A stretch of DNA of 64,000 bases from an uncultured Pseudomonadota bacterium (GTDB lineage: Bacteria; Pseudomonadota; Gammaproteobacteria; Steroidobacterales; Steroidobacteraceae), in NCBI GenBank assembly GCA_903868595.1, contig CAIPVV010000021.1:124001-188000 (forward strand). The letters are read 5' to 3'. Positions within the stretch are counted from its first letter, which is position 1, and every line of letters begins with the position of its first letter. Both the position numbers and the translations under genes were made by a program. A model generated the notes under the pieces. It was not told the DNA's origin, did not search any database, and saw nothing but the letters and a program-made list of their open reading frames with translations. Of the stretch, positions 33,310 through 43,175 are shown one piece after another.

Positions 33310-34214
33310 CCGCATCGAAAGGACTCGATCCGCCATGGCCTCCACACCCTCTATCCGCCGGGGATGTTCCCGGTCGCTCGACCCGCAGCCGGCCGCCCAG
33401 GAACTCGATGAGGCCCTTGGCCAGCCGGACATCAAGCTCGCGGTGTTCTACGTCGGTGCGCCAGAGGAAGTCTGCCGGCGAGCACTGGACGGGCGAGTTC
33501 CAGGTGATCGCCACCGACAGGGCCATCCGGCCGGAGGTCATCCCCACGATGTTTGAGTCCTTCACGCAGGCTGACCGCTCCCTCACCCGCCAAGTCGGGA
33601 GCAGACGCCTGGGGCTCGCCCTCATGCGGCGGCGCTGCCGGCCGCCGGGCGGCGACTGCGGCGTGAAGCGCGACCCTGGCAAGGGATCCCGCTTCGGGTT
33701 CAGCCTCCCGCTGCAGTACGGCACCCCGGCCGTCCTGCCGCACGCCACCAGCGAGACGCGCGTGCTGCATCCCGCGGACGCCTACGGCGAGCTGGCGCGC
33801 CAGCAGGTGCTGCGGGTGGAGGAGAACCTGATTGACCAGGAGCTGGCCGCGGGCCTGCTGGACCTGCTGGGCTGCGACTATACTGTCGACCGGAACGGGC
33901 GCATCGCTGTAGAGCTGCTGCCGCGCGCCCACGATATCGGTATCGTAATGATGGACTGCCAGAGGCTGCAAAGGGATGGGTTCGAGTCGACCCCTCGCGT
34001 GCGCGAAGGCGAGCCGGCCCATGGCCCGCATATCCCCCTCGTTGCCCGGACGGCCACTACCATGACCGAGGATCGCCAGATGTGCCTGGCGTCGGGACTG
34101 GACGACTTCCTCGGCAAACCCTTTCCGCTGCGCGACCCGCAAGGCGTCATCGACACGTGGCGCCGCCGCCAGCTCCGAGTACCGCATAACCTGACGAGCG
34201 AGATACCCGCATGA
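33310..34214 (+). pseudogene. Decayed hybrid histidine kinase / receiver protein
   Basis: An open frame retains pieces of a hybrid sensor: FESFTQADRSLTRQ (ATP-lid region, with the usual GGTGLGL reading SRRLGLA), GKGSRFGFSLPL (end of HATPase), then a receiver-like domain from about 33810 with VMMDCQRLQRDGF (phospho-Asp), ARTATT and ASGLDDFLGKPF (Lys). The DHp His box and N/G1 boxes are missing, the canonical DNxxN acidic pair reads EENLID, and the start is unsupported. ATP binding is not plausible, so this is probably a remnant, although the receiver could still fold. Its stop overlaps the ATG of the Hpt gene. Confidence 0.6.
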
Positions 34215-34582
34215 CCGACCTGGATGTTACTACCGCCGTGGCCCACTTTGACGCCGAGCAGCTGCGCACGCTACGGGGCCTGCGTGGCGGTACGCTGCTG
34301 CCACGCCTGCTGGCGCTCTACCGGGAGCAGGCCGGGCTGCAACTGGACAGGCTGCAGGCCGCGGCCCTGGGAGGCGATCTCGTGGCCGTCGTCGCCGTAT
34401 CACACGCCTTCAAGTCCTCCAGCCGCAGCGTTGGTGCCAAAAAGATCGGGGACCTGTGCGAGAAGCTGGAGACCGCTGCACGCTCGGGCATGCTGACGGA
34501 CGGCGGGACTGACCTGAGCGAGCAGATTCGCGCGGCCTACGAGGCGCTAGTACCGGAACTGGAGGGGATGCTCGCCTTGTAG
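34211..34582 (+). CDS. Hpt domain phosphotransfer protein
   Basis: 123 residues, a single four-helix Hpt domain. The phospho-accepting His65 lies in AVSHAFKSSSRSVGA, matching the HxxKSSSxxxGA pattern, followed by LCEKLE. ATG 34211 overlaps the stop of the decayed hybrid kinase (ATGA), so it was originally coupled to it. It appears intact although both neighbours are decayed. It could serve another hybrid kinase, for example the permease-kinase at 37876-41388 whose own Hpt lacks the His. Confidence 0.75.
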   Translation: MTDLDVTTAVAHFDAEQLRTLRGLRGGTLLPRLLALYREQAGLQLDRLQAAALGGDLVAVVAVSHAFKSSSRSVGAKKIGDLCEKLETAARSGMLTDGGTDLSEQIRAAYEALVPELEGMLAL

Positions 34583-34617
34583 CGAGACCCTCGCCCGTCA
34601 TCACCGCATCGCACAGC

Positions 34618-35400
34618 GTGCGGGTCGTTGGTCGCGGCAGCAAGGGAGCCCTGCAGTGCTTCGCCGGTGAGATCGGCGTGCGTGCACGGCACCGGCTGGC
34701 GTTGCAGGCGGAACCTCGCCACGGACGGGAGCGGCAACAGTTCCCGCTGTTCTACCCGCCGCGCGTTCGCCTGGCCGACGGCGCGCTGGTGGGCCTGGAG
34801 GCCTTCGTTCGTTGGTGCCGCAGCCGGGACGTTGATTTGCGTCTTTCGTTCAACCTGTCCCCGATGCAGTTCCTGGGCCGTGACCCGGTGAAGCAAGGGG
34901 ATGGGGCCGTGATGCGATAGGGGGCCCGCTCCGAAAACCTGGAGGTGGAGATCCGCGCGAGCGCCCTGAGGGCGCAGCCCGGTACCGTCACCCGCGCGCT
35001 GCCTGCCTTCCGCGAGCGCGGCATGCGCATTGCGCTGGATGATTTCGCAACGGCTTACTCCTCCCTGAGCCACCTGCGGACCTTGTCGCTGGATGGCCTC
35101 AAGGTGGACCGCTGCTGCGCAAGCCGGATCGGCGCCTCCCCTGGCAGCAGCTCACTGGTGAAGGCGGTCCTGTCGATGGTGCAAGCACTGGGCGGGAGTG
35201 CGTGGGCAAAGGCATCGAGACAGAGGCGCCGCGCACCTTCCTCCTGGACAACCGTTGCCAGGAGCGGCTGGGCTACCTGATCGCCAAGCCTATGCCGGCG
35301 GGCGAGTTCGACCAGTGGGCACTGTTGCAGCCACGCTTACGCCTACATCCTCCGCGCCTGAGCTCGGCAACGGCTGGGTGGCTCTGCGATACTGGCCGCC
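34618..35400 (+). pseudogene. Broken EAL-domain (c-di-GMP phosphodiesterase-like) gene
   Basis: The frame from about 34618 gives FYPPRVRLADGALVGLEAFV (the EAL signature reads LEAFVRW) and RLSFNLSPMQFLG, then meets TAG at 34918. The same frame resumes with LEVEIRASAL and RIALDDFATAYSSLSHLRTL (DDFGTGYSSL-like), and a frameshift near 35200 moves to GKGIETEAPRTFL and RLGYLIAKPMPAGEF. At least one stop and one shift make it non-functional. Confidence 0.7.
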
Positions 35401-35424
35401 TTTCGCGGGACTGCCGAGGGCGCT

Positions 35425-35904
35425 ATGAAGGTATTTGGCCAGACGCTGCTGGATGAACTGGCTGCCAGGGCGGCAGCGGCCCCTCGCGGCCGCGCGCACC
35501 ACAACGTCCATGCCGCCGCAGAGGACCTGCTGCAGCGCTTTTTTGTCGTTGCCGACCGGCGCTCCTACTTCCGCCCCCACCGGCACACCAGCAGGTCGGA
35601 GATGGCCGTGGTGCTGCGGGGTGGCTTCGACGTGCTGACCTTTGATGCCGACGGGGTGGTGACAGCCCGCTGGAGCATCGGCGAGGGCGGCACGGAGTTG
35701 GCCTACGAGACCCCGCAGGACACCTGGCACACGCTGCTGGCGCGCCACGATGGCAGCGCATTCCTGGAGGTGAAGCTGGGACCTTACGATCCGGCGACCG
35801 CTGCGGAATTCGCGGCCTGGGCGCCGGTGGAAGGCGATCCGGAGGCCAGCGGCTTCCTGGCCTGGGCGCAGTCGGCCAAGCCCGGCGATCGCTTCAGTCG
35901 ATAG
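35425..35904 (+). CDS. WbuC-family cupin metalloprotein
   Basis: 159 residues. Family features: NVHAAAEDLLQRFFVV, RSYFRPHRHTSRSEM (metal-site HRH), AVVLRGGFDVLTFDADG, WHTLLA and a terminal EVKLGPYDPATAAEFAAWAPVEG, which is diagnostic for the WbuC cupin family. WbuC proteins usually sit in O-antigen clusters and their activity is not settled. None of the neighbours here is a polysaccharide gene. It starts after the EAL relic and may use its old promoter. Confidence 0.85.
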   Translation: MKVFGQTLLDELAARAAAAPRGRAHHNVHAAAEDLLQRFFVVADRRSYFRPHRHTSRSEMAVVLRGGFDVLTFDADGVVTARWSIGEGGTELAYETPQDTWHTLLARHDGSAFLEVKLGPYDPATAAEFAAWAPVEGDPEASGFLAWAQSAKPGDRFSR

Positions 35905-36151
35905 GCGCGGCGCGGGACGCCTACTCGGTCCGGATAATGCCGAACTCGGCCCGTCCCGGACCGGGGACTCCTCGCCCTAGCCTTCCTTGACGTGATCGGC
36001 CTGCAGCAGCCCCTGTCGTGCCGCATCCCGCTGCCGGAACGCGCGCAGCTGCAGCCCATGATTCAGCCCGGTGTCCTCCCAGAACCACACGTCCTGCTGC
36101 CAGGGCCACGAGGCCGGCCGGAGGCTACCAACAATGGCCTGGCGTGCCGGA
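35905..36151. other. Intergenic region with short unassigned frame
   Basis: A minus-strand frame ending at 35977 carries PWQQDVWFWEDTGLNHGLQL and RAFRQRDAARQG, which looks protein-like, but no start or family can be supported. It may be the tail of a lost gene. Confidence 0.25.
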
Positions 36152-36178
36152 TTTAAACGCCGTGCGCGACGCACGGCG
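36152..36178 (-). terminator. Rho-independent terminator of the alpha-hydroxy-acid oxidase gene
   Basis: Perfect 9-bp stem CGCCGTGCG / CGCACGGCG (36178-36170 and 36166-36158 on the minus strand) with a 3-base loop, followed by TTTAAAT. It lies 12 bases after the stop codon at 36191. The T run is short, so efficiency is uncertain. Confidence 0.65.
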
Positions 36179-36190
36179 TACCGGCCTGCC

Positions 36191-37399
36191 CTAGCGCTGC
36201 ACGCGCCCGGTGTCGATCAGGGAGCTGGCGGAGATCTCCTTGATGGTCCGCGCGCCGCAACCCACCATCGCGAGCCGCAACTCGCTGTTGAGGAGGTCCA
36301 TGACGCGCTCGACGCCCTGCTGCCCGAACGTCGAGAGCCCCCAGACATAGGGCCTGCCGATGCCCACTGCGGTGGCCCCGAGTGCCAGCGCCTTGTAGAC
36401 GTCGGTGCCGCGCCGCACGCCGCCGTCCACGATCACCGGAATGCGGCCCGCAGCACCCTGTACGACTTCCGCCAGCGACTCGATGGTACCGCGCCCGCTC
36501 TCCAGCGCACGGCCACCGTGATTGGAGACCATGAGGCCGTCGGCCCCGTGCTCGACGGCCAGCGCTGCGTCCTCCCGCGACTCGATGCCCTTGATCACCA
36601 CCTTCATCTTGGTCACGTCCTTGAGCTGCTTGATGAAGTCCCAGGTCAGCGAGGGCGAGGTCTGGCCCAGCCCCTGGGTGTCTATCCCCGCCATCAGCGG
36701 CTTGAGGGCGAGGTTGGGTTGCGGGTTGCCACTGGGGCCCACCACGTGGCAGGCGCTGCAGGTGCGCGTGTCATGGCTGCGAAAGCGCGTCGCCGTCACG
36801 GTGTTGCGCCCGGCTGGCAGGTCCACCGTCACCGCGACCACCGGGCAGCCCGCCGCCTCCGCGCGCTTGACGATCCGGGTCGTCGCCTCGAAGCGATTGG
36901 TCGTATACAGCTGCAGCCAGACCGGTGCGCCGCGCGCCGCGATGACATCCTCCAGCGCCGCGGAGGCGACTGTGGAGAGCACCAGGAGCTGGTCGCGCGT
37001 CCTGGCGCCCCGCGCCACGGCTACCTCGGCCTCCGGGTGAAAGGCGCGCTGGCTGCCGATCGGACACAGCAGGACCGGGGATTTGACCTTCATGCCCAGG
37101 ATCTCGGTGGAGAGATCCATGTGGCTGACGTCTACGAAGCGTCGCGGCCGCAGCTGCCAGCGCGAGTACGCCTCGCTATTGGCACGCAGCGTGACATCGC
37201 CATCGACACCGCTGGCCAGGTAACCCCAGTGCGCCGGCGGCAGCGTGCGCCTGGCGGCGGCTTCGAAGTCAAACACATCCAGCGCATCTCCCACGGCCGC
37301 GAGGACCGCCTCCTCGGCGAAGGCTTTCTGCATCACGCCAAGTCCGCCCAGCAGCGGACTTGCAGCCAGGAATTTGAGCAAGGCGCGTCGATCGGACAT
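36191..37399 (-). CDS. FMN-dependent alpha-hydroxy-acid oxidase/dehydrogenase with a CxxCH insertion
   Basis: 402 residues. A Tat/Sec-like leader (SDRRALLKFLAASPLLGG, residues 2-19) suggests export. The TIM barrel of the lactate/glycolate oxidase family shows YLASGVDGDVTLRAN, LLCPIGSQRAFHPEAE, LQLYTT, KGIESREDA, the catalytic His294 in VSNHGGRALE and VDGGVRRGTDVYKALALGA. It oxidises L-2-hydroxy acids to 2-oxo acids via FMN. Oddly, the mobile loop contains CSACH at residues 214-218, a potential c-heme site in the region where flavocytochrome b2 relatives carry their flexible loop. A single gene with its own terminator. Confidence 0.88.
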   Translation of the reverse strand: MSDRRALLKFLAASPLLGGLGVMQKAFAEEAVLAAVGDALDVFDFEAAARRTLPPAHWGYLASGVDGDVTLRANSEAYSRWQLRPRRFVDVSHMDLSTEILGMKVKSPVLLCPIGSQRAFHPEAEVAVARGARTRDQLLVLSTVASAALEDVIAARGAPVWLQLYTTNRFEATTRIVKRAEAAGCPVVAVTVDLPAGRNTVTATRFRSHDTRTCSACHVVGPSGNPQPNLALKPLMAGIDTQGLGQTSPSLTWDFIKQLKDVTKMKVVIKGIESREDAALAVEHGADGLMVSNHGGRALESGRGTIESLAEVVQGAAGRIPVIVDGGVRRGTDVYKALALGATAVGIGRPYVWGLSTFGQQGVERVMDLLNSELRLAMVGCGARTIKEISASSLIDTGRVQR

Positions 37400-37875
37400 C
37401 AGCGGATCCCCCGGGTCGTGCTGTGGGCGCCTGGCTGCTGGCGCAGCAGGTCGCTCTGGTTGTTGGGATTCAGGATGCTCCGCTCCCCCGCAGCGTGCAA
37501 TACGCGCCCCTCACCACCACGAGCCGATCCTGCCCGCCGCCCGCAGCGGCAACCTCCCGATCGCGCGCAGCAGCGCAACTACCGCCTCGAAGGTCAGGCA
37601 GTTCGGCCGGGTCGACGGCGCGCACCACCTCGTGCAGCAAGGGCTGCGTCGCCGCGGATTGCCTCGCTCGGACGACGCCCCACGGCAGGCAGCAGGCCGC
37701 CAGCAGCAGACAGACCGTCGAGGAAACGCCACGCACGAGCCGGACCTCGGCCTGTTGGGGCAGGGCCCGTCCAGTCTCGGTGGGTGACTGCGCGCACCAC
37801 CACCGCTTTTGCGGGGCGTGGCTTCGCTACCGGGCGGCGCGTGCCGCCCGACGCCGTCGCCGGCCGGCCGGCCGG
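37400..37875 (-). other. Intergenic region with a possible small secreted protein (37470-37736)
   Basis: From GTG 37736 a minus-strand frame of 88 codons begins with a signal-like segment (VSSTVCLLLAACCLPWG) and ends at 37470, 70 bases before the hydroxy-acid oxidase start. It has no CxxCH and no recognised family. The remainder of the gap shows only GC-rich chance frames. Confidence 0.25.
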
Positions 37876-40800
37876 CTAGGGATGCACGACCGCCAGCTCC
37901 AGGGCCGAGCGGACGCGGTCGAACTCGGCGCGCAGGGTCGCCATCATCTGTGCCCCCTCGCTCTCCAGGGCCTGCTCCGAGAGGTGCTCCAGGCGCACGC
38001 AGATCTCGGAGAGATGCCGGGCGCCCAGGCTCGAGCTGCTGGCCTTCAGCGACTGTGCAGCGCCCACGAAGGCCTTGGCGTCGCGACTCTCCAGTCCCGA
38101 CTGGATTACTGCAACCAGCCGGCGGCCGTCTTCGATGAAGACGCGGATGACCTTGCCCACGATGTCGGCACCGCCCGGTGCCTGCATCGACGTGATGCTC
38201 CGCAGGAACGTCAGGTCGATGGGCGCCCCACCCTGGGTCGGCGCCGACGCCGGCTCCAGCGGGGGCGTGGACACGGTGCTGGCATCGCTGGAGAGCCAGC
38301 GCGTCATCATCCTCCCCAGGTTGTCGATGACGTAGGGCTTGGAGAGGTAATCGTCCATGCCAACCGCGAGGCACCGTTCCCGGTCGCCCGCCATCGCATT
38401 GGCCGTGACCGCGATGATCGGCACGCCACGGCGCTGGCCCGCGGCTATCCGGCCGACTTCCAGTTCGCGGATCTGCGCCGTCGCCTCAAAGCCATCCATC
38501 TCGGGCATCAGGCAGTCCATCAGTATCACGGCGTAGTTGACCTCGCGCACCAGGCGCACGGCCTCGAGACCGTTCTGCGCCGTATCCACCATATCCGCCG
38601 GATAGCCCAGTGCCTCCAGCATGGCCAGCGCAATCTCGCGATTCACCTCGTTGTCCTCGGCGAGCAGGATGCGACCGCTCGCCGCCGCCGCCGCAGGGGC
38701 AATGCGGGCCGCGGGCGCGTCTTGCGGCGGCATCGCCCGCTGCATCGGCAGCTCGACGTGCACCTTGGTGCCAAAGTCTGGGACGCTGACCATGCTGATG
38801 CGTCCGCCCATCAGTTCCACGAGCTGCCGGGAGATCACCAGGCCCAGACCCGTGCCGCCGTAATGGCGGGTGGTGGACATGTCGCCCTGCGAGAAGGGCC
38901 TGAACAGCCGCGAGAGCGTTTCCTCGTTCATACCGATACCGGTATCGCGCACTTCCATGCCCAGCAAGCACCCCTCCGCGGGCGTCGTGCTCAAGGCCGT
39001 GAGGGACACCGTTACGCTGCCGCGTTCGGTGAACTTCACGGCGTTGGATACCAGGTTGATGAGGACCTGGCGGAACCGCAGCGAATCGCCTCGTACGTAT
39101 TCAGGCAGACTGACATCGACGTTCAAGTCCACCGTCAGGCCCTTCTCCGACGCGATGAAGCGTGCCGCTTCCACCACCTCGGTCGCCAAGGGTCGCAGGG
39201 CGAAATCGATCTTTTCGATGTCGAGCTTGCCGGCTTCGATCTTGGATAAGTCCAGGATGTCGTTGATGAGCCGCAGCAAGCTCTCGCCGGACTTGTGCAC
39301 GATGGAGGCGTAGTGCTGCTGCTTGCTGTCCAGCGGCGTGGTGAGCAACAGCTCGCTCATGCCCAGCACGCCATTGATGGGCGTGCGGATCTCATGGCTC
39401 ATGTTCGCGAGGAACTGCGACTTGGCGCGGTTGGCGAGGTCCGCCGCGCGCTCGGCGCGCTCGCGTTCGGCCAGCGCGACCTTGAGTTCGGTCACGCGGT
39501 TGGCCAACTGGCGGTTGGAGTCCTCCAGCTTCACCTGCGCGCTATACAGGCCGTCGCGGGCGTCATCCAGGCTGCCGGCGGCGCTGGCGATCTGGTTCTG
39601 CAGGGTCGCGAAGCTTGTGGCCATCGCGCCCAGCTCATCGCGGGAGGTGATCCGCACCGTCGTGCGGTCGATGCGGGCATGCGCATCGGCAAGACGTCCA
39701 TCGCCCAGCGCACGCATGGCCCGAGAGAAATCCGCTACCGTACCGCTGGCCAGCCGATCCGCTGCCCGGGCCACTTCGCCCGCGGAGTGCGCGATCATGC
39801 CCGGCAGGATCAGGCCCACGCTGATGGTGAGCATCGCGACGGCCACGAAGAAATCCTCCAGCGCGCTCACCAGCGCACTGTGGGTGGAGGCCACGCTCTG
39901 CACGGCCAGCAGGTAGCCGACGCCGTCCAGCACGAGAACGGCGAGCATCGCGCCGGTGAGCTTCAGGTGCAGCGACGGGCCCACTGCGCGCTCGCCGCGT
40001 GCGCGACGGTCCATGATCATGCGCACGGCGTAGAACAGCGCACCGGAGTAGGCAAACGCGAGTCCGAACAGCACCGTCGGCAGGCCGAACTGCTGGAAGC
40101 CCAGGATTGCCGAGAGGCACCAGATCACGGCTGCGGCCAGCCCGAGGGCAATGGTGCCGCGGGGTGCGCGGTAGGGCCGCTCCATCTCCGGCGCGTCCCG
40201 ACGCAACAGCCACACTGCCACGCTGGGCAGGGTGATGCCGATCAAATAGGTGAAGTTGGCCGCGGCAATCAACCAGATGGGGTCGCCGATCAGCAAGAAG
40301 AAAGTCGACATGGCCGCCGTGACGAGCGTGGCGACCCAGGGCGCATCGGCGCGGTTGCGGCGCGCCAGCACTTCCGGCAGCAGTCCGTCCTCGGCCAGCT
40401 GCGCCAGCGTGCGCGACGCGCCGGCCAGCGGCTGCACCGTGCCGTGGAACATGTTCATCATCATGAACCAGACCGCAGCCGCCTTGGCGCCCGCGCCAAA
40501 CAGCGGTGCAAACGTCGGCCCCAGCACCAGCGCGAGGTCCTGCCCCAGGGGCTCCGCGCCCAGCGCGCCCAGCCACACCAGCGGCAGCAGGATAAAGAAA
40601 ACGGCCGCCATCAGGGCGGCGGCCAGCATCGCGCGCGGCACGTTGCGGGCCGGGTTGATTGTCTCCCCGACGTGGCAGGCCGCGGCCTCGAACGCCGGTG
40701 CGGCAAAGCCGATCAGGTAGAGGCCGGCCATGAGGCTCGTCCACTGCCCGAAGACACCGTCAAACGGCGTGGTCAGGTGAAAGTCCACGGCCCGGTGCCA

Positions 40801-41388
40801 ATCCACTGTGCCTGCATAGATCGGCAGCAGTCCCGAGAGCAGTGCGAGTACCGCGGAGCCGATGCCCACCGGAACGATCATGCGCGCGACCCACTTGACG
40901 CCGCAGAGATTCACGAACGTGAAGAACAGCAGCAGGCCGATCGCCAGCGGCGCGATCGGCACGTCGGGCAGGTACCAGGAATGAATGGCGCTGGCGGAGA
41001 GGATCGCGGTCAGACCGCAGGTGGGTACCCAGCCCCACCAGTAACAGGTACCGGCGAGGTTCGCGAGCACCGGTGCGTAGGGCTTGAAAGCCTCGCCGCA
41101 GGTGGCGGCGATGCCGCCGACGCGGTTGGGCCACATCAGGATCAGCTCCGTCCAGCCGGGCGCCGCCGCCCAGCTCAGGAGCAGACCCACGATCAGCAGG
41201 GGCACGGCCGCGCTGCCCTGGCCCGGAATGTCGCCCTGGCCGATGAACAGGGCGCCAATCAGGAACAGGCTTTGGTTGCTGCCGCCCATGGCCAGGGCGG
41301 TCGTGCCGATCCAGCCCAGGGTTCGGGGATGCGGCCGGTGCTTCGGGTCCGCCGCTACGGGGGAGGACGCCATCGTGCTGCTCGACAT
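37876..41388 (-). CDS. APC-superfamily amino-acid permease fused to a hybrid histidine kinase
   Basis: 1170 residues. Residues about 20-460 form an APC-type amino-acid transporter with about 12 membrane spans ([55 protein letters not shown] split over helices). Two more hydrophobic segments (475-530) lead into a HAMP-like region and coiled coil (540-655). The kinase part has His665 in [24 protein letters not shown] (N box), RDTGIGM and GGTGLGL. A receiver follows with EDN (911-913), Asp958 and Lys1017, then a C-terminal Hpt-like domain in which the phospho-His is replaced ([13 protein letters not shown], Gln1112). Likely a nutrient-transceptor analogous in principle to CbrA. No DNA-binding partner is adjacent. 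Confidence 0.88.
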   Translation of the reverse strand: MSSSTMASSPVAADPKHRPHPRTLGWIGTTALAMGGSNQSLFLIGALFIGQGDIPGQGSAAVPLLIVGLLLSWAAAPGWTELILMWPNRVGGIAATCGEAFKPYAPVLANLAGTCYWWGWVPTCGLTAILSASAIHSWYLPDVPIAPLAIGLLLFFTFVNLCGVKWVARMIVPVGIGSAVLALLSGLLPIYAGTVDWHRAVDFHLTTPFDGVFGQWTSLMAGLYLIGFAAPAFEAAACHVGETINPARNVPRAMLAAALMAAVFFILLPLVWLGALGAEPLGQDLALVLGPTFAPLFGAGAKAAAVWFMMMNMFHGTVQPLAGASRTLAQLAEDGLLPEVLARRNRADAPWVATLVTAAMSTFFLLIGDPIWLIAAANFTYLIGITLPSVAVWLLRRDAPEMERPYRAPRGTIALGLAAAVIWCLSAILGFQQFGLPTVLFGLAFAYSGALFYAVRMIMDRRARGERAVGPSLHLKLTGAMLAVLVLDGVGYLLAVQSVASTHSALVSALEDFFVAVAMLTISVGLILPGMIAHSAGEVARAADRLASGTVADFSRAMRALGDGRLADAHARIDRTTVRITSRDELGAMATSFATLQNQIASAAGSLDDARDGLYSAQVKLEDSNRQLANRVTELKVALAERERAERAADLANRAKSQFLANMSHEIRTPINGVLGMSELLLTTPLDSKQQHYASIVHKSGESLLRLINDILDLSKIEAGKLDIEKIDFALRPLATEVVEAARFIASEKGLTVDLNVDVSLPEYVRGDSLRFRQVLINLVSNAVKFTERGSVTVSLTALSTTPAEGCLLGMEVRDTGIGMNEETLSRLFRPFSQGDMSTTRHYGGTGLGLVISRQLVELMGGRISMVSVPDFGTKVHVELPMQRAMPPQDAPAARIAPAAAAASGRILLAEDNEVNREIALAMLEALGYPADMVDTAQNGLEAVRLVREVNYAVILMDCLMPEMDGFEATAQIRELEVGRIAAGQRRGVPIIAVTANAMAGDRERCLAVGMDDYLSKPYVIDNLGRMMTRWLSSDASTVSTPPLEPASAPTQGGAPIDLTFLRSITSMQAPGGADIVGKVIRVFIEDGRRLVAVIQSGLESRDAKAFVGAAQSLKASSSSLGARHLSEICVRLEHLSEQALESEGAQMMATLRAEFDRVRSALELAVVHP

Positions 41389-41596
41389 AGTTGGCTATTA
41401 CATCCGCGCCGACCGAGAGGGGAGTCAGGCTAACCTACTGAAGGATGCCTTTGCTACGGTGTAGAAAACCGTGTCCTGATCCCGATTCCGGCTTGAGTGC
41501 GGCGTAGCAATTCGCCGCGCGCGGCGGGGGATTAGGGGCGGCCGATCCCGCCCTGCCCCGGATGGCCGACGGTGACGCACACCGCGCGATGCGGAC

Positions 41597-42076
41597 TTAC
41601 TCGCCCGCCCCGGCCGGCGGATCGGTGCGAAGGGACGCACCGGGGCGAATCACGCCGGAACTGAGGACATCGGCGCGCAGCCCGCAGCGGTGCGCCAGGG
41701 CGCGCAGGAACTGCGGCCGGGAGAGCCCCCCGGCGCCCGCCAGGTACCTGGCCAGCGTCCCACACGGCTCGCACAGTTCCACCCCGCGCAGCAGCACCTC
41801 GCCGATCCAGAATTGCCGGCCCACCAGGTCGTTGAGCCGCACGCCGCGGGTCACCACGTTGCGGCGCGTGTCCAGCAGGGACAGCGAGGCGTGGTACTGG
41901 CGATTGAACGACTCGATCTGCTCCGCCTCCACCAGCGTGAGGTTCTGGCCGGGGTGCCGCTTCAGGCCGTATTTTCGATCCCCGACGATCCCCTTTCCCG
42001 CGACAAGCGCGACGGCGTCGATCGCGCGCATCGGAGCCGCCTTGTGCTCCGACACCGAGATGATTTCCACATGCAT
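41597..42076 (-). CDS. MOSC domain protein
   Basis: 159 residues. The beta-barrel MOSC fold is shown by VGDRKYGLKRHPGQNLTLVE, RRNVVTRGVRLNDLVGRQF and LCEPCGTL, where the conserved Cys (ELCEPC) would bind sulfur or molybdenum cofactor. MOSC proteins such as YiiM are sulfur carriers or Mo-enzyme-like reductases. This one stands alone, without the N-terminal MOSC_N domain, so its partner is unknown. Confidence 0.85.
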   Translation of the reverse strand: MHVEIISVSEHKAAPMRAIDAVALVAGKGIVGDRKYGLKRHPGQNLTLVEAEQIESFNRQYHASLSLLDTRRNVVTRGVRLNDLVGRQFWIGEVLLRGVELCEPCGTLARYLAGAGGLSRPQFLRALAHRCGLRADVLSSGVIRPGASLRTDPPAGAGE

Positions 42077-42163
42077 CGCATCACTCCCCGCGTGGACCTT
42101 GAGCCGGGTCCCGTACTGCGGCGGCCGCCCGCTTGCGTATCCCCGCCGGCCCGACCGGCCGGC

Positions 42164-42510
42164 TCAGGCCGAGTTGTTCTCGGCGACCGCCAGCATAGGG
42201 ACATCGCGGACGAGCAGCCAGCGTCCCGAAGACTTGCGCAGGAACGCCCGCGAATGCCTGGCCCTGACCCGCGGTGCACGGCCCCGCTGACGCGTTGCGA
42301 CCACGCTCAACCGGGTCCACACGCAGGCCAGATCCCCCGCAAACCGGGATCTCCTGGATATCGCTGCTGGATTCAACGCGGTGCATCTCGGTGCCGGCCC
42401 GGTGCCGGGTAGCCGCCGCACAGTCCCCGCGTCGTGTCGCCGCATGCCAGGGGTCGACCCGGCCCCGAATCGCTTGTTCATCGGTGCTCAGGACCAGGGC
42501 CTCCCCGGGC
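42164..42510 (-). pseudogene. SnoaL/DUF4440-like (YybH type) gene, deleted and frameshifted
   Basis: On the minus strand the frame near 42505 reads STDEQAIRGRVDPWHAATRRGDC, then jumps (loss of the central strand region) to HRVESSSDIQEI. After a one-base shift near 42345 it continues as AGDLACVWTRLSVVATRQRG and RWLLVRDVPMLAV, stop 42164. The N- and C-terminal blocks match small SnoaL-like proteins of about 130 residues. Internal deletion plus frameshift make it inactive. It sits just past the virB11 side of the T4SS cluster. Confidence 0.7.
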
Positions 42511-42528
42511 AGGGTCAGCCCTTCAAGG

Positions 42529-43077
42529 TCAGGGCGACGGGCGGAGGGGGGCAGCGGCCGCGTCCAGGATCCTCAGCAGGTCCCAGCGCTCGGTATGCAG
42601 GTCAGAGATCCGCCAGCCACGCGGTGTCCGTTGCAGCAGGTAGGTGAGGTGGATGGGCTCGGCATCGTCGGCGTAGGAGAACGTCACGGTCACTTCGCCG
42701 GGCGTCGCGGCCTCGGCCACCGCCAGGCTGAAAGCCCGCGGGGCGTCACTGTTCCAGTGCGGCTGGAAATCCAGTGCGCAGGGAGCGCGGTTGCGCACGG
42801 CACACAGGTGCTCGCGCTCGATCAGCGCCGCCAGGTGCGGCGTGAAGTAGCGCTCCAGTTCACGCCGGGTCTGCTGCAGCAATTGACGGGCGTTGGAATT
42901 GGACAGCACGGCTTCCCAGGCGTAGTCGCGGTAGAGCCGGGCCACGACAGATCGCGGCGCGGGCTCTGCGCTGCGCGCGGCACCGGCGACGGCCAGCGGA
43001 ACCGATCCCGGCAGCAGGAACAGACAGAGGATCCGCGCAGCGGCCACGGTTAGACGCAGCGGCGTCGGCGACATCAT
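42529..43077 (-). CDS. Secreted DUF3828-like protein
   Basis: About 182 residues from ATG 43077 (or 43074); an upstream in-frame extension to 43146 lacks signal character. A signal peptide (residues 5-32) is followed by VARLYRDYAWEAVL, a helical region with one Cys pair (LCAVRNRAPC), and a C-terminal strand block VTVTFSYADDAEPIHLTYLL and GWRISDL typical of NTF2-like DUF3828 proteins. Function unknown. Encoded between two pseudogenes (SnoaL-like and cupin). Confidence 0.6.
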   Translation of the reverse strand: MMSPTPLRLTVAAARILCLFLLPGSVPLAVAGAARSAEPAPRSVVARLYRDYAWEAVLSNSNARQLLQQTRRELERYFTPHLAALIEREHLCAVRNRAPCALDFQPHWNSDAPRAFSLAVAEAATPGEVTVTFSYADDAEPIHLTYLLQRTPRGWRISDLHTERWDLLRILDAAAAPLRPSP

Positions 43078-43175
43078 GATCCCCTTCTCCTTTGGACGGC
43101 TCGACGGCGGTTGGCGTGCGCGGTGCCTCGCGATGCGGACACGCATCGGTGGAGACCGCGGGCGACCCCTGGCAC

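Noticed and set aside
33920-34010. A tRNA-like GGTTCGAGTC segment
   Set aside because: The arm sequence occurs by chance inside the receiver-domain relic. No acceptor stem or anticodon arm can be folded around it.
39295-41433. 712-codon plus-strand frame opposite the permease-kinase gene
   Set aside because: Composition rich in His/Arg/Gln without any domain; a shadow of the minus-strand fusion gene.
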